Shown here: one piece after another, positions 1 to 9,106 of the stretch
Position numbering within the stretch: position 1 is the stretch's first letter
Layout: every line of letters starts with the position of its first letter
Assembly (NCBI GenBank): GCA_965222005.1
Contig: OZ244935.1
Coordinates: forward strand, 4,030,001 to 4,094,000
Direction: 5' to 3'
Length of the DNA: 64,000 nucleotides
Source: CBDCTM01 sp965222005
GTDB lineage: Bacteria > Bacteroidota > Bacteroidia > Chitinophagales > Saprospiraceae
Program-made: the position numbers and the translations under genes
The notes under the pieces: model-generated
The model's input: only the letters and a program-made list of their open reading frames with translations
Told to the model about the DNA's origin: nothing
The model's database searches: none

Positions 1-539
1 TATAATGAAATACAAGTTTTTGTGAGGCAACTATGCTTTTAAGTAAATTTTATTATCAATGGCCATACTCTTTTATTATTTAGTTCGCCCTGGAAAACTT
101 AAGTATTTTTTGCTTTCGAGACCATAATCTATTGCACTTTGAGATCCAAGGGCATGATTACATCTGTTTTATTCGTTACTAGGCATCCTAATTCTTAGAA
201 CCTGTTTAAAATTTTATACTTGTTAATCGACGACAAAACTATAAGGTTTTGATAATCAACGATTTGAATCGATCCAGGATATTCAAAATGGTATCAAATT
301 AAGTATTGTGATTTATTCGTATCACCAATTCTCAGATCAGCTCAAAATTCCATAACTAACTGATTATCAATAAGTAGATTTGTTTTAGAGAACGCATCGA
401 TAACTGATCCATTTAAATTTTTAAACAGGTTCTTAGTTTTTTTTAACAGCAAATACACATGTCCTTACCATTTTTTAATTAGGAATTTTTTATTTCAACT
501 TATAGTCGAAAAAATTGCAAAACTCATTTGTATATATTT
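1..539. other. AT-rich non-coding left end
   Basis: No convincing reading frame is seen in this AT-rich stretch. Its only clear structure is the inverted-repeat element at 198-432, described separately. The remainder, up to the stop codon of the first minus-strand gene at 540, shows no terminator, tRNA or promoter that I can support. Confidence 0.6.
198..432. mobile_element. Candidate MITE (235 bp) with terminal inverted repeats
   Basis: The left end (from 198) begins gaacctgtttaaaa, and the reverse complement of the right end (down to 432) begins with the same 14 bases. Similarity continues for a few more bases if one A is allowed as an indel. The trinucleotide tta lies immediately outside both ends (195-197 and 433-435), as expected for a 3-bp target duplication. 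The interior has no coding capacity. Size, terminal repeats and short duplication fit a miniature inverted-repeat element mobilised by an IS in trans; an IS5-like parent is a guess. A chance inverted repeat in AT-rich DNA is the alternative, but the 14-base exact match and the flanking tta make it less likely. Confidence 0.55.
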
Positions 540-1151
540 TCAAGAAATGTCAACTGTGACATACTCTACATCTAATTGCTTGGCCTTAGTTAACCAATTA
601 AGCACTTCTTGTATATCTTCAATCAAAATATTTTTAGTGCAATTATAGTCCTTAGTACTAGTAAATTTAGATTTAGAAAAAGGCTTTTGCTCATCATTTC
701 TTTCAGGCAAAAAATAATCCCGCCAATCGTGATTATATTTCATGAATTTATGATATTCAGGAGATGCTGTTATTTTTTCTTTAAATAGAGCCGTGATATT
801 TATAAATTCTTCAATACCAGTCCACCCTTCATTATTTTCATTAAACTCTTTTCTCCATGCTATTTCAACAATTTCAATTTCTTTTAATAATTGTTCGACA
901 GTTTCCGAAGCACCTTTTTGTTTAGCTAAATAAAGTTTATGATTTAAATCTTCAATTGGTGGATTAAGATTAGGAACACGCCTTAAAAAAAGCGCCAGAT
1001 CAAGTTTTAGTATTTCCTCCAATTGCTTGATTTCAGGATTCTTGTACACATTTGGTCCAGATAAAAACCCACAAAACCTTCTACTAAAACACCCATAAAT
1101 TGAGAAATCATAATTTATTCTTTTTGGCCGTAGCCAGACAGATAATCCCAT
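540..1151 (-). CDS. Hypothetical protein, candidate immunity partner of the upstream gene
   Basis: No family is recognised. The ATG at 1151 gives 203 residues and begins 11 nt after the stop of the upstream 887-residue gene. A TTG at 1178 would add nine hydrophobic residues and overlap that gene by 16 nt. Either way the two genes are almost certainly co-transcribed. The product is Lys/Glu-rich and looks soluble and mostly helical, without a secretion signal from the ATG start. A small soluble protein encoded directly behind a secreted protein with a nuclease-like C-terminus is the usual arrangement of polymorphic toxin immunity genes. That role is inferred from position only. Confidence 0.6.
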   Translation of the reverse strand: MGLSVWLRPKRINYDFSIYGCFSRRFCGFLSGPNVYKNPEIKQLEEILKLDLALFLRRVPNLNPPIEDLNHKLYLAKQKGASETVEQLLKEIEIVEIAWRKEFNENNEGWTGIEEFINITALFKEKITASPEYHKFMKYNHDWRDYFLPERNDEQKPFSKSKFTSTKDYNCTKNILIEDIQEVLNWLTKAKQLDVEYVTVDIS

Positions 1152-1162
1152 AACAAATACAA

Positions 1163-3826
1163 TTATTGACACTGACAATTTATTCTAGACAAATCTTCTT
1201 TTATTTTAATGTAGGCCCCTAATGCCCTCGAATATAGTTTTGATGATAAATAAAAATATCCCTGTTGTTGTTCTTCAGTATACATTGGGTATGGAAGTGA
1301 AATCCTCCAATCTTCTAGTTCACAAATCTTCGCTTCGATTGCTGGCCTATCAACCGAAGGCGCTTGTTCCCAACGTTCTTTTGGTATTACAACAAGTCCA
1401 ATGGCTGGTAATACTGAGCTTGCGATTCCTTCACTGACTTGTCTAACAGCATCATCTATATTGGCTTTTGTTTGGTTATTGGAACTAAAAGCCTTTACTT
1501 CTATAATTGCTTCAAACCAAGCAATTTGAGCAATAGGTGAATTCGGAACTAGGCGAAATTCGTTTGATTCTCTTATACCAGAATATTTATTATTCGAAGG
1601 AATAGATATCCCATATGGTAAATCACCAAATGGGTTAAGAACCCAAGGAGGTCTTGTTAAAAGGAAATATGCTGCAATATCAATATGATCATTATTAGTA
1701 TGCATTAAATCCCAACCCCCAGGTACCATACTTATTAATGTACCATCAAGAATACTAAAACCTCCGTTTAACTCCTCAGCTATCAGTCCTTCGCCTATTT
1801 TACCAATTGCACTATTTTTAAAGCCGCTATCGTTACCACTTTTTATAGCGTTATACCAATTACATATGGTAATATTGTTATTAGGTCTTCCTTTCCCATT
1901 AGCAAATGCTTTTCTGATCCATTCATTTTGGATTGTGTTCAATAATTGTTCTTCGCATGGATCATCAAATGGAACATCTGCAATCTCTAACTTATGGTTC
2001 CAATAAAGTGTAGCAGTCCCATCGTCATTCAAGCAAGCATGTACCCAAACGATAACTTGATCAGTAGTCTCTTCCCAAATGTTCTGCACTTGACGAAATG
2101 TACTTGTAGTATTACTCCCTATACACATATTCACTTCAGTATTGCTGGTAATATAAACATTCGTCTCAATTTCATCCATAGTGATCATCTGGCACATACT
2201 GCTAAATAAATCATAATCTGTCCCATTTATAGTTACATTCAAAAAAGCAAAATCATTAACTGGGCAGCTTGACCTGTTATTATCATTTTGAGGGTTTCCT
2301 TGAAGTCCAAGTTCTTCATAAGTGCTTACGAAAACTGAATTAAATCCATTTTGTACAAACCATTCACTTATTGCCTCACAGTCATCGGGTGAAAGAACAT
2401 TGACATTATCGAACCCCGTACACCCTTGTACATCCGTCACTGTCACGTTATAATATCCTGTCTCCGATATCTCAACCACTTCTCCACTCCCAGAAAATGT
2501 ACCTGCTAAATTTGACCAGGAGTATGTACTATAACCAGGAGTAGCGGTTAGTTCCAATGTACCAAGATCACAAAGAATGGCAGGATCAGGATTTATCTCC
2601 ACTTCTAACTGAATAACTTCCACATCATATTGATATTCATCAATAATATTACCATCTGATCCAGTAATTGTCAGAGTGTATGTAGTTGACTCCTGTGGAC
2701 ATGCATCTGTTACACTTTGTGTTGGGTTAATTAACCCTTCAGTTGGTTCCCATTTAAAGCATTCAAAGGTTTGCTCTCCAATTTCAATACATTCTCCCTC
2801 GCATACTGTAAAATCATCTTGAATCCGAATAAAAACAGTTCTACTCTTGGAGCAATTTTTTGCATCAATGATAGTGATTGTGTAAGAGCCAGGCAACAAG
2901 TTGGCTAATTGATAATTTCCTGCATTGCTATATTGAGTGCTACCACTTGAAGGGCCAGACCAATTGACGGTATAGGGAGCTACGCCACCTCCAACTTCAA
3001 TATCAATATTTCCAAAATCCTCTTCAGGAGCAATAAATATTTGTTCTTCGGTTTGTAAGTATAAGGCTGAACTGGATGTGCCGGAAGCTAATCCATTAAT
3101 GAAATTGCCATTATTTAAGGAATTATAATGACCTGGTGTGGCAGTAGCTGATCGCTCGTAGGTAAGCTCATAATGATCGCACCACTCCTTTAAGATCACC
3201 GGCATTTCAGGATTACCCACATTTCCTGTAATACTCATACTTTGGGGAGCAGTATCATCACTAAAAGAAGCACCGCTCCAATTAACTGCAAATGATAAAT
3301 TTCCCTGTGGGTCTCTAATTTGAACCACATCACCTGATTTATCAATAGGTATAATAGCATCCCAACTCGAAGCAGAAGAAGGAGTTGTACATTCAAATGA
3401 GGTTCCTTTTATACATTTAGAAAGACTGCTGCTACTGATTGGAATTTGATAAATACCGGAAGTATTAGGCAGCCCATCATCCGCCTGACTAATGTTAGGA
3501 TTCGATTTTCCGTCATCATAGATGAGTATAACTGTACCGGGAAAAACTGATGAAAATGTAGCTCCCAGAACTAAAAATGTACTATCGCCATTTACGAATT
3601 TGGTATCATTATCAATAATCCAGCCTTCAAGATTGATCGGCGTTAAGCCTTGATTACTAATTGGCCCTACTACCAAAAGCTCTACATACTTGGAGGTTCC
3701 GTTTTGACCATAACCAATTTCGTTAACAATGACTGGCGCATATCCATTAGTTTGAGCTGTGATACTGATATTACTCCATAGACTGACTATGAAAACCACT
3801 AGGAACCAGATAGTTCTACTATTCAT
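1163..3826 (-). CDS. Secreted LTD/SprB-type protein with nuclease-like C-terminal module (candidate toxin)
   Basis: This 887-residue protein starts with a signal peptide (about 1-24, ending ITAQT). Residues about 28-210 look like a lamin-tail domain (VIVNEIGY at the start), about 265-335 like an SprB repeat, and about 340-485 like Ig/PKD-type modules with the VTDVQGC signature. There is no recognisable T9SS C-terminal sorting domain. The last 200 or so residues differ in character and contain, in order, GKIGEGLIAEEL, HIDIAAY, EAIIEVKAF and a helix with RQVSEGI. This order matches the E...D...ExK...Q layout of PD-(D/E)XK nuclease folds. A small gene follows 11 nt downstream. I infer a surface-delivered toxin; a non-catalytic or merely adhesive protein is possible. 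The ATG at 3826 is supported by the signal peptide. Confidence 0.7.
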   Translation of the reverse strand: MNSRTIWFLVVFIVSLWSNISITAQTNGYAPVIVNEIGYGQNGTSKYVELLVVGPISNQGLTPINLEGWIIDNDTKFVNGDSTFLVLGATFSSVFPGTVILIYDDGKSNPNISQADDGLPNTSGIYQIPISSSSLSKCIKGTSFECTTPSSASSWDAIIPIDKSGDVVQIRDPQGNLSFAVNWSGASFSDDTAPQSMSITGNVGNPEMPVILKEWCDHYELTYERSATATPGHYNSLNNGNFINGLASGTSSSALYLQTEEQIFIAPEEDFGNIDIEVGGGVAPYTVNWSGPSSGSTQYSNAGNYQLANLLPGSYTITIIDAKNCSKSRTVFIRIQDDFTVCEGECIEIGEQTFECFKWEPTEGLINPTQSVTDACPQESTTYTLTITGSDGNIIDEYQYDVEVIQLEVEINPDPAILCDLGTLELTATPGYSTYSWSNLAGTFSGSGEVVEISETGYYNVTVTDVQGCTGFDNVNVLSPDDCEAISEWFVQNGFNSVFVSTYEELGLQGNPQNDNNRSSCPVNDFAFLNVTINGTDYDLFSSMCQMITMDEIETNVYITSNTEVNMCIGSNTTSTFRQVQNIWEETTDQVIVWVHACLNDDGTATLYWNHKLEIADVPFDDPCEEQLLNTIQNEWIRKAFANGKGRPNNNITICNWYNAIKSGNDSGFKNSAIGKIGEGLIAEELNGGFSILDGTLISMVPGGWDLMHTNNDHIDIAAYFLLTRPPWVLNPFGDLPYGISIPSNNKYSGIRESNEFRLVPNSPIAQIAWFEAIIEVKAFSSNNQTKANIDDAVRQVSEGIASSVLPAIGLVVIPKERWEQAPSVDRPAIEAKICELEDWRISLPYPMYTEEQQQGYFYLSSKLYSRALGAYIKIKEDLSRINCQCQ

Positions 3827-4002
3827 ACAGATTGATTTTACGTATGCAATAATGATTCAGATAGAAAACAGAATCAATACTATTTTCTATTCTTAATTAT
3901 ACTTACAAACTTGTTAAACTGAAAAGAAGAAAGGAACGTTGGTCTTTTAAATAATTTTCGCTTTCATAGCTATTCAGTTTTTGGGCAGTAGGTTAAAGGT
4001 AA

Positions 4003-4608
4003 CAAAATGTTTCGAATCGCAAAATATATCATAAATATTTAACACTTAAAATATGCCCTCCTGAATGTCCGTCAAGTTACAATGTTGCCAGGGCTATTGA
4101 TAGTGCTAACAGAGCATTAGAAAGTGTCGCTGTTAATCTTTCAGAATTAGGAACTACAACAACACTTTATCATAACTATAACCTCTATAATGAAGACGGG
4201 ATTCTTGAGCATAAAGAACAGTTGAAATTGCATATTGCCAGGCATTCTTCTATGCCTGCTAGCACAACTGAAGTATATTTGGTTAATAACCTTGGTGCAA
4301 GTCCGTCAGGAATTGGACAGACTGTAGGCAGAGCTACAACATCTCCGGTACCGGGAGGAACTGGTATAGTTGGACAGCATACTATGGCAATTGATGTGAA
4401 CGAAGCCGGCCCTTTCGTTCTGCTACATGAATTAGGACATGCATTATGGAGCCTTGAACATCCAGGAGGTCCCAAAAGGATTTCACCAAGTGGCCAAATC
4501 TATAACGGTCAATTTGGTATTGATGATTTAAATAATTTTATGCACGGAATTGCTGATAAGATTATTAATCATAATATTCGAAGATACCAATTTCACTATA
4601 TTCATTAA
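4003..4608 (+). pseudogene. 5'-truncated zincin metalloprotease module
   Basis: An open frame without an early ATG runs from just after the stops at 3994-4002 to 4608. The first possible starts are a TTG at 4222 or an ATG at 4252. Similarity to a folded domain nevertheless seems to begin well upstream, around 4054 (CPPECPSSYNVARAIDSANR). The frame contains HELGHALWSLEHP, a zinc-protease HExxH motif followed by Glu-His, and later NNFMHG, which may be a Met-turn. HELGH..F.L.H zincin modules occur at the C-termini of Bacteroidetes polymorphic toxins. Missing 5' sequence plus an intact C-terminus suggests either an orphan toxin cassette or a decayed protease gene. The next gene starts 27 nt downstream. 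Confidence 0.6.
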
Positions 4609-4635
4609 ATAGTATAAACTTAAACCTAGAGGCAT

Positions 4636-5556
4636 ATGAAGGACTTGATTCAAATATTATTATTGGTGATCATTTTATTAATAATGATCCCTGGCCAAGG
4701 GGTTTCTCAGCAAATAGCTGATACTATGTTCATAAAATCATACACCCCTTTGATTGATTCTCTATATGACTATCAATCTAAATGGGCAAAAAACAATATA
4801 CAATTTCAGAGTATTTCAAATATCTTTTGTTCATTAAATAAATTAGAACGGCAAGATGCAGAGGAGGTACTTACCTTGTGTTTGCAACCTTCATTTTTGA
4901 GAAAGAATGAAGTTCATAAATTTTTCTTGAAAAATCACAAATGCTTTGATAACGAACAAAAAAGAAAGGTAAAAGGCAACCTAAATCAAAATCTGTTGTA
5001 CACTGATTTTGATTTTCATGAATTAGTGTCTTTATATCAATTACATTCTAAGTCTGAAATCATAAAGCTTCATACCCCTTCGAATAATTTATTAAAAGAA
5101 ATAAAAAATCAAATGAAGTCTGCATCATTGGATGACTTAACAAAAAAGCAATTGAGGAATTTAGCTACTTTGGCAAACTTAGGATACAATAGCCTGGAAG
5201 ATAGCTTATTAAGTTTAGTCAAAGAACTATATATAGAATTATCATTAGGTAAAGGAAATAGTGGAAGAAGATACCATGAAATTTTCTATAACTCTATACC
5301 TCTTTTAAATTCTAAGAATTCTATTCTTCAAACGCTATACATGCTCGATCTAGAAAGTTCAACACCTTATGACAATCAAGATGATTTAGCGATTATTCCA
5401 CCTCCTTTGCAATACTTTTTTTCATGTATTCAGCCCAAACTGAATACAAAAAAACTGGAAAATTTGGCATGGATAGATTTTGAAAAGAATAGAGAAGAAA
5501 TAAAAGAATATATACTTCATGATAACTCTATCTGGTTAGATCATATTAGACAGTAA
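4636..5556 (+). CDS. Signal-peptide hypothetical protein behind the zincin fragment
   Basis: No family is recognised in these 306 residues. Residues 1-26 form a strongly hydrophobic signal peptide ending GQGVSQQ, so the mature protein is probably periplasmic or envelope-associated. The rest is Lys/Leu-rich and probably helical, with no evident catalytic motif. It follows the truncated zincin module by 27 nt on the same strand and shares its AT-rich base use. An inhibitor or immunity role against a secreted protease is a positional inference. It ends three bases from the convergent pepT stop. Confidence 0.6.
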   Translation: MKDLIQILLLVIILLIMIPGQGVSQQIADTMFIKSYTPLIDSLYDYQSKWAKNNIQFQSISNIFCSLNKLERQDAEEVLTLCLQPSFLRKNEVHKFFLKNHKCFDNEQKRKVKGNLNQNLLYTDFDFHELVSLYQLHSKSEIIKLHTPSNNLLKEIKNQMKSASLDDLTKKQLRNLATLANLGYNSLEDSLLSLVKELYIELSLGKGNSGRRYHEIFYNSIPLLNSKNSILQTLYMLDLESSTPYDNQDDLAIIPPPLQYFFSCIQPKLNTKKLENLAWIDFEKNREEIKEYILHDNSIWLDHIRQ

Positions 5557-5559
5557 ATT

Positions 5560-6810
5560 TTACGATCGCTCTTCCCAGATACAACAGAGATGGACAATCA
5601 TTTGAGCGGCTTTTTCCATATCCTGAACCGAAACCCATTCGTGCTTGGAATGAAAAGCGTGCTCGCCGGCAAAAATGTTGGGGCAGGGGAGGCCCATGTA
5701 GCTGAGGCGCGAACCGTCAGTGCCGCCACGAATTTTGGAAGGCTTTGGGGTGAGGCCGGTGCGGCGGATAGCTTCCTGGGCATATTCAACCACTTGGGGG
5801 TGCTGATCCAAAATGTTCTTCATATTCCGGTACTGCTCCTGCACCACAAACTCTGCCGAGCATCCGGGATAATTGCTAAGCACTTCATCTACAATGGATT
5901 GGAGTTCGGCTTCGTATTTCACCAATCCATCATCCTTAAAGTCGCGGATAATCAATACGATTTTGGCTTCCTCTACTGTCCCTCCAAAGCTGACAGGGTG
6001 GATGAAACCTTCATCGCCTGCTGTAGTTTCAGGTGAAAGGCGATCCTTAGGTAAGCGCGAGATGATATCACCTGCAATTTTGATAGCACTCTGCATTTTC
6101 CCTTTGGCATAACCCGGATGGGCACTGATTCCATGAATATTGATAGTGACGGCATCCGCTGAAAAAGTGCCGAACTCCAGACTGCCTCGCTCTTCCCCGT
6201 CAACGGTATAGCCAAAATCGGCGCCGAGTTTTTCCATATCTACCTTATCTACACCCCTGCCAATTTCTTCGTCAGGCGTAAACAATATTCTGATCTTGCC
6301 ATGCTTCAATTCGGGATGTTGAACCAGATATTGGGCTGCGTCCATAATGGCGGCCAAGCCGGCTTTGTTGTCAGCACCGAGCAAAGTAGTGCCGCTGGCA
6401 GTGATTACATCATTGCCAATCTGATCGGCCAGGTGCGGATGGTCATTGACAGTAAGAACCTGCTTAGGGTCATCGGGCAGTACAATATCACTCCCGTTAT
6501 AGTTAGTATGTATGATAGGTTTTACATCGGTTCCACTACAGTCAGGGCTGGTATCCATGTGTGAGCAAAAACAAATGACGGGTACCTGCTTGTCGGTATT
6601 GGCCGGAATGGTAGCATATACATAAGCATGCTCATCCATTTGCGCATCCGAGATACCCAACTCCAATAGCTCTTCCACCAATACCCTGGCCAGATTTTTT
6701 TGCTTTTCAGTAGATGGAAAGCTGGTAGAGTCAGGATCAGATTGGGTGTCAATTTTTACATAGCGAAGGAAGCGGTCTTTGACGCTATGCTGAAAGTCTG
6801 TAAGTTGCAT
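5560..6810 (-). CDS. pepT: Peptidase T (tripeptide aminopeptidase, M20 family)
   Basis: The 416-residue product is a cytosolic two-zinc M20B aminopeptidase that removes the N-terminal residue of tripeptides. Metal-site motifs are SHMDTSPD (His84, Asp86), LLGADNKAG (Asp147), TPDEEIGRG (catalytic Glu181, ligand Glu182), YTVDGEE (Asp204) and GEHAFHSKHE near the C-terminus. The dimerisation or lid domain carries ISAHPGYAKGKMQSA. A longer frame to 6882 exists, but its first 24 residues are unlike the family. The ATG at 6810 (MQLTDFQ) gives the normal length, so it is preferred. Convergent with the preceding secreted hypothetical gene. Confidence 0.96.
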   Translation of the reverse strand: MQLTDFQHSVKDRFLRYVKIDTQSDPDSTSFPSTEKQKNLARVLVEELLELGISDAQMDEHAYVYATIPANTDKQVPVICFCSHMDTSPDCSGTDVKPIIHTNYNGSDIVLPDDPKQVLTVNDHPHLADQIGNDVITASGTTLLGADNKAGLAAIMDAAQYLVQHPELKHGKIRILFTPDEEIGRGVDKVDMEKLGADFGYTVDGEERGSLEFGTFSADAVTINIHGISAHPGYAKGKMQSAIKIAGDIISRLPKDRLSPETTAGDEGFIHPVSFGGTVEEAKIVLIIRDFKDDGLVKYEAELQSIVDEVLSNYPGCSAEFVVQEQYRNMKNILDQHPQVVEYAQEAIRRTGLTPKPSKIRGGTDGSRLSYMGLPCPNIFAGEHAFHSKHEWVSVQDMEKAAQMIVHLCCIWEERS

Positions 6811-6894
6811 GGAAATGTATTTTGTGCTAAAAACGGCTAAATTACAAGATGCAGTTGAAGAAATGAAATGCCATACCAGCAATGGCTTATCTGA

Positions 6895-8892
6895 TTATCC
6901 AATAGCCAAAGATAATCGCTCCCTTCTTTTTTGGATCATTCGTCGAAAATAAAAACCAATTTGCAGCGCCAATCGTGGCCAAGTGACACTACCAGATGCG
7001 ATGGCCAGGCCCCATTTTAATACTTTGAGCGCCAGTACAATACCAAATCGGCGGTTTCGGGCCTGCCGGATGGCCAGCGGATCAGCAGACTCGGCCAGCT
7101 CAGTATCTACAGAGACATCATTGCGATTGTTTCCAAAATTGAAGTAAGCGAGCAATCGATCTACCGTTTGTACATTGAGGCCGGTGACCTGGCCAGTAGC
7201 CAATAAATATACTATCCCGATCCCGTACTTTCGCAGCCCCTCTCGAATAGCACCATACATCAGCTTGATAGCATTCTTAAACAAATTTGCTATACAGCGT
7301 ATCTGCTTTTTTACGAAAAAGACAATCTTGCCAATGACGCGCCCAATTGACCTGGCCAGGCTCCTTACACCCAGGTAGCAGAAGCGTTTCAATCCATCGA
7401 GTTTGAGACCCTGCTTGACCTCCCGGTTGAAGGATTTCAACGCCTTTTTCGTCGAATTGTTGAGCATTGCGGGATCGGCTTCATCGAAATGTTGTTGGTA
7501 TTTTTGGATGAGCTGAGCAGTCGTTATGGAAGTACCATCATGGCGATAATAATAGGCAAAACGGCTAAAGAGGTATTCGGCATTCAAGAGCCAATAGCCA
7601 TCGGTCGAATCACCTAGCTTGGTCAATACATATTTGAGCCGGAGATTGGGTAGGTCTTCCGTGAGATCAACCAACGCACCAAATGTTCGATTACCCACTT
7701 TGCTATCCAGTCGGCCGAAGTAATAACCATTCATCCATTGATGGATTTGGATAATGCGCAACAAAAGTTGATTCACCTCATCCCTTTCCAGCTTTTTGAG
7801 ATAGGCTGGACTTTGTTTCTGAAACACTTCTTTTTTTAGGGAGGCATAGGTGCGGGAATCCAGGGAGCGCTTGAGTTTGGCTTTAAAGCGGAAGCGCAGC
7901 CCATTGACGCGGCTTTGCAATTTTTTTAAGCGCCCCTGCAAATGTCTGAGGCGCTTTTGCCGACCGCCTTGATAAGCTTTGCGTTCCTGCAACAGCTGCT
8001 TCAATTGGCCCTCCAATTGGCGCCTCCTGGCAGCTCGGCTTGCCTGCTGGATGGCCAAGCAGAAGGCTTGTTCCTTTTGCAGGCTTTGCTGGAGCTGTGC
8101 ATTTTGCTCTGCAAGCAGTTGCTCCATCAAGCCTCTGATACGTTTGAGCCGGCTCTTTTTACTTTTGCTCCGCTGCGCATATTGATTGAGCAAAGCTGCT
8201 TCCCTGCCACTGATCTCCCTATCAATCTGCTGCAAGCTGTTTTGCAAAGAACGTTCTCTTTTGCTCATTTTGAGCTCCTCATCCTTTTCTCCATCTTCCT
8301 CCGCCAACTCTTCCCGGAGGTCTTCATCCAACTGCCGGTTTTGATAGGAAAAGCAAACGATCCGCCTTTTTAAAATGCCACTATTATGGATGGTTTTAAT
8401 CAAAAGAGGTATATCACCTATCAGCCTGGCGGCTTGCAAATGAGAAGCCGGCAGGGCCAGCCAATGTTGCAGCTTTTCCAATGATTTGATGCTTTGCCGG
8501 CTCATCGGAGCACCAATTTCCCCTTTCCAAAGTCCTAGTAAATGGAGGCGGTAGTGGAGAATACGACTTGACAAAGTAGTGCTTTGCAGAAGAGGGAGGG
8601 CAGGAAATTGGAAATCTCCATCCAAGGATACGAGTCGGTGAAGCAACTCCAGTTCAAGCCCGTCGAGTTCATCAGGAGCGGTAACGAGGGGGTCGTGGGC
8701 AAAATCGGTGAGCAGTCCGGCAGCCCAGCAATCTGCCCGAAATTGGCCAATGGCCCTTTGCCGGGCTCGTTTGCCAGAAACGGCTAAATAGCCCAGTTGC
8801 ATGAGCGGTTGCTCGATATCTTCTATGCGGCCTTGCTCGAATAGCGCTTGTGCACGCCCGGGGATGAGTTGCTGAAGGCTTTGTGCATTCAT
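6895..8892 (-). CDS. Unrecognised coiled-coil protein with peptidoglycan-binding-like segments
   Basis: The ATG at 8892 gives 665 residues; an in-frame TTG at 8925 adds eleven. I do not recognise the family. A central region rich in Gln, Arg, Lys and Glu (about 220-380) looks like a long coiled coil. Two segments, near residues 110-150 (LHYRLHLLGLWKGEIG) and 390-430 (IHQWMNGYYFGRLDSKVG), resemble the helix-loop-helix of PG_binding_1 domains: a repeated Leu pattern, then G.(L/I)....G, then a Thr/Ser-rich helix. The C-terminus has basic amphipathic helices and a hydrophobic stretch (LKWGLAIASGSVTWPRLALQ) that could contact membrane. No signal peptide is evident. A cell-envelope role is inference. 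Confidence 0.75.
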   Translation of the reverse strand: MNAQSLQQLIPGRAQALFEQGRIEDIEQPLMQLGYLAVSGKRARQRAIGQFRADCWAAGLLTDFAHDPLVTAPDELDGLELELLHRLVSLDGDFQFPALPLLQSTTLSSRILHYRLHLLGLWKGEIGAPMSRQSIKSLEKLQHWLALPASHLQAARLIGDIPLLIKTIHNSGILKRRIVCFSYQNRQLDEDLREELAEEDGEKDEELKMSKRERSLQNSLQQIDREISGREAALLNQYAQRSKSKKSRLKRIRGLMEQLLAEQNAQLQQSLQKEQAFCLAIQQASRAARRRQLEGQLKQLLQERKAYQGGRQKRLRHLQGRLKKLQSRVNGLRFRFKAKLKRSLDSRTYASLKKEVFQKQSPAYLKKLERDEVNQLLLRIIQIHQWMNGYYFGRLDSKVGNRTFGALVDLTEDLPNLRLKYVLTKLGDSTDGYWLLNAEYLFSRFAYYYRHDGTSITTAQLIQKYQQHFDEADPAMLNNSTKKALKSFNREVKQGLKLDGLKRFCYLGVRSLARSIGRVIGKIVFFVKKQIRCIANLFKNAIKLMYGAIREGLRKYGIGIVYLLATGQVTGLNVQTVDRLLAYFNFGNNRNDVSVDTELAESADPLAIRQARNRRFGIVLALKVLKWGLAIASGSVTWPRLALQIGFYFRRMIQKRRERLSLAIG

Positions 8893-9030
8893 TGATTTGG
8901 GGTCAGGTGAAAAAAGTATTGGCAATTTAGTGAATTTTGTGCGGAACGGGCTGCAACTTCCAATTTCAGAATAAAGTCTAATGTAGAGAAGAATGCGGCC
9001 TGCATGAACACTTTTTTGTCCTCATTGTTT

Positions 9031-9061
9031 AGTGTATGTTAGGAAATTAGTAATCGGCCTG
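9031..9061. repeat. Dispersed intergenic motif, copy 1
   Basis: This 31-base stretch matches 37882-37910 at 25 of 29 positions with one 2-base gap. The shared core runs agtgt..gtt..gaaa.tagtaat.ggcctg. Both copies lie in short intergenic spaces just upstream of a minus-strand gene's start (the 665-residue gene and coaE). This suggests a dispersed repeat family or a shared regulatory site. Confidence 0.4.
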
Positions 9062-9106
9062 TTCGGAAAGCATTCGGAATCACTTTTTCGCTTACATGGC
9101 GTTGCA

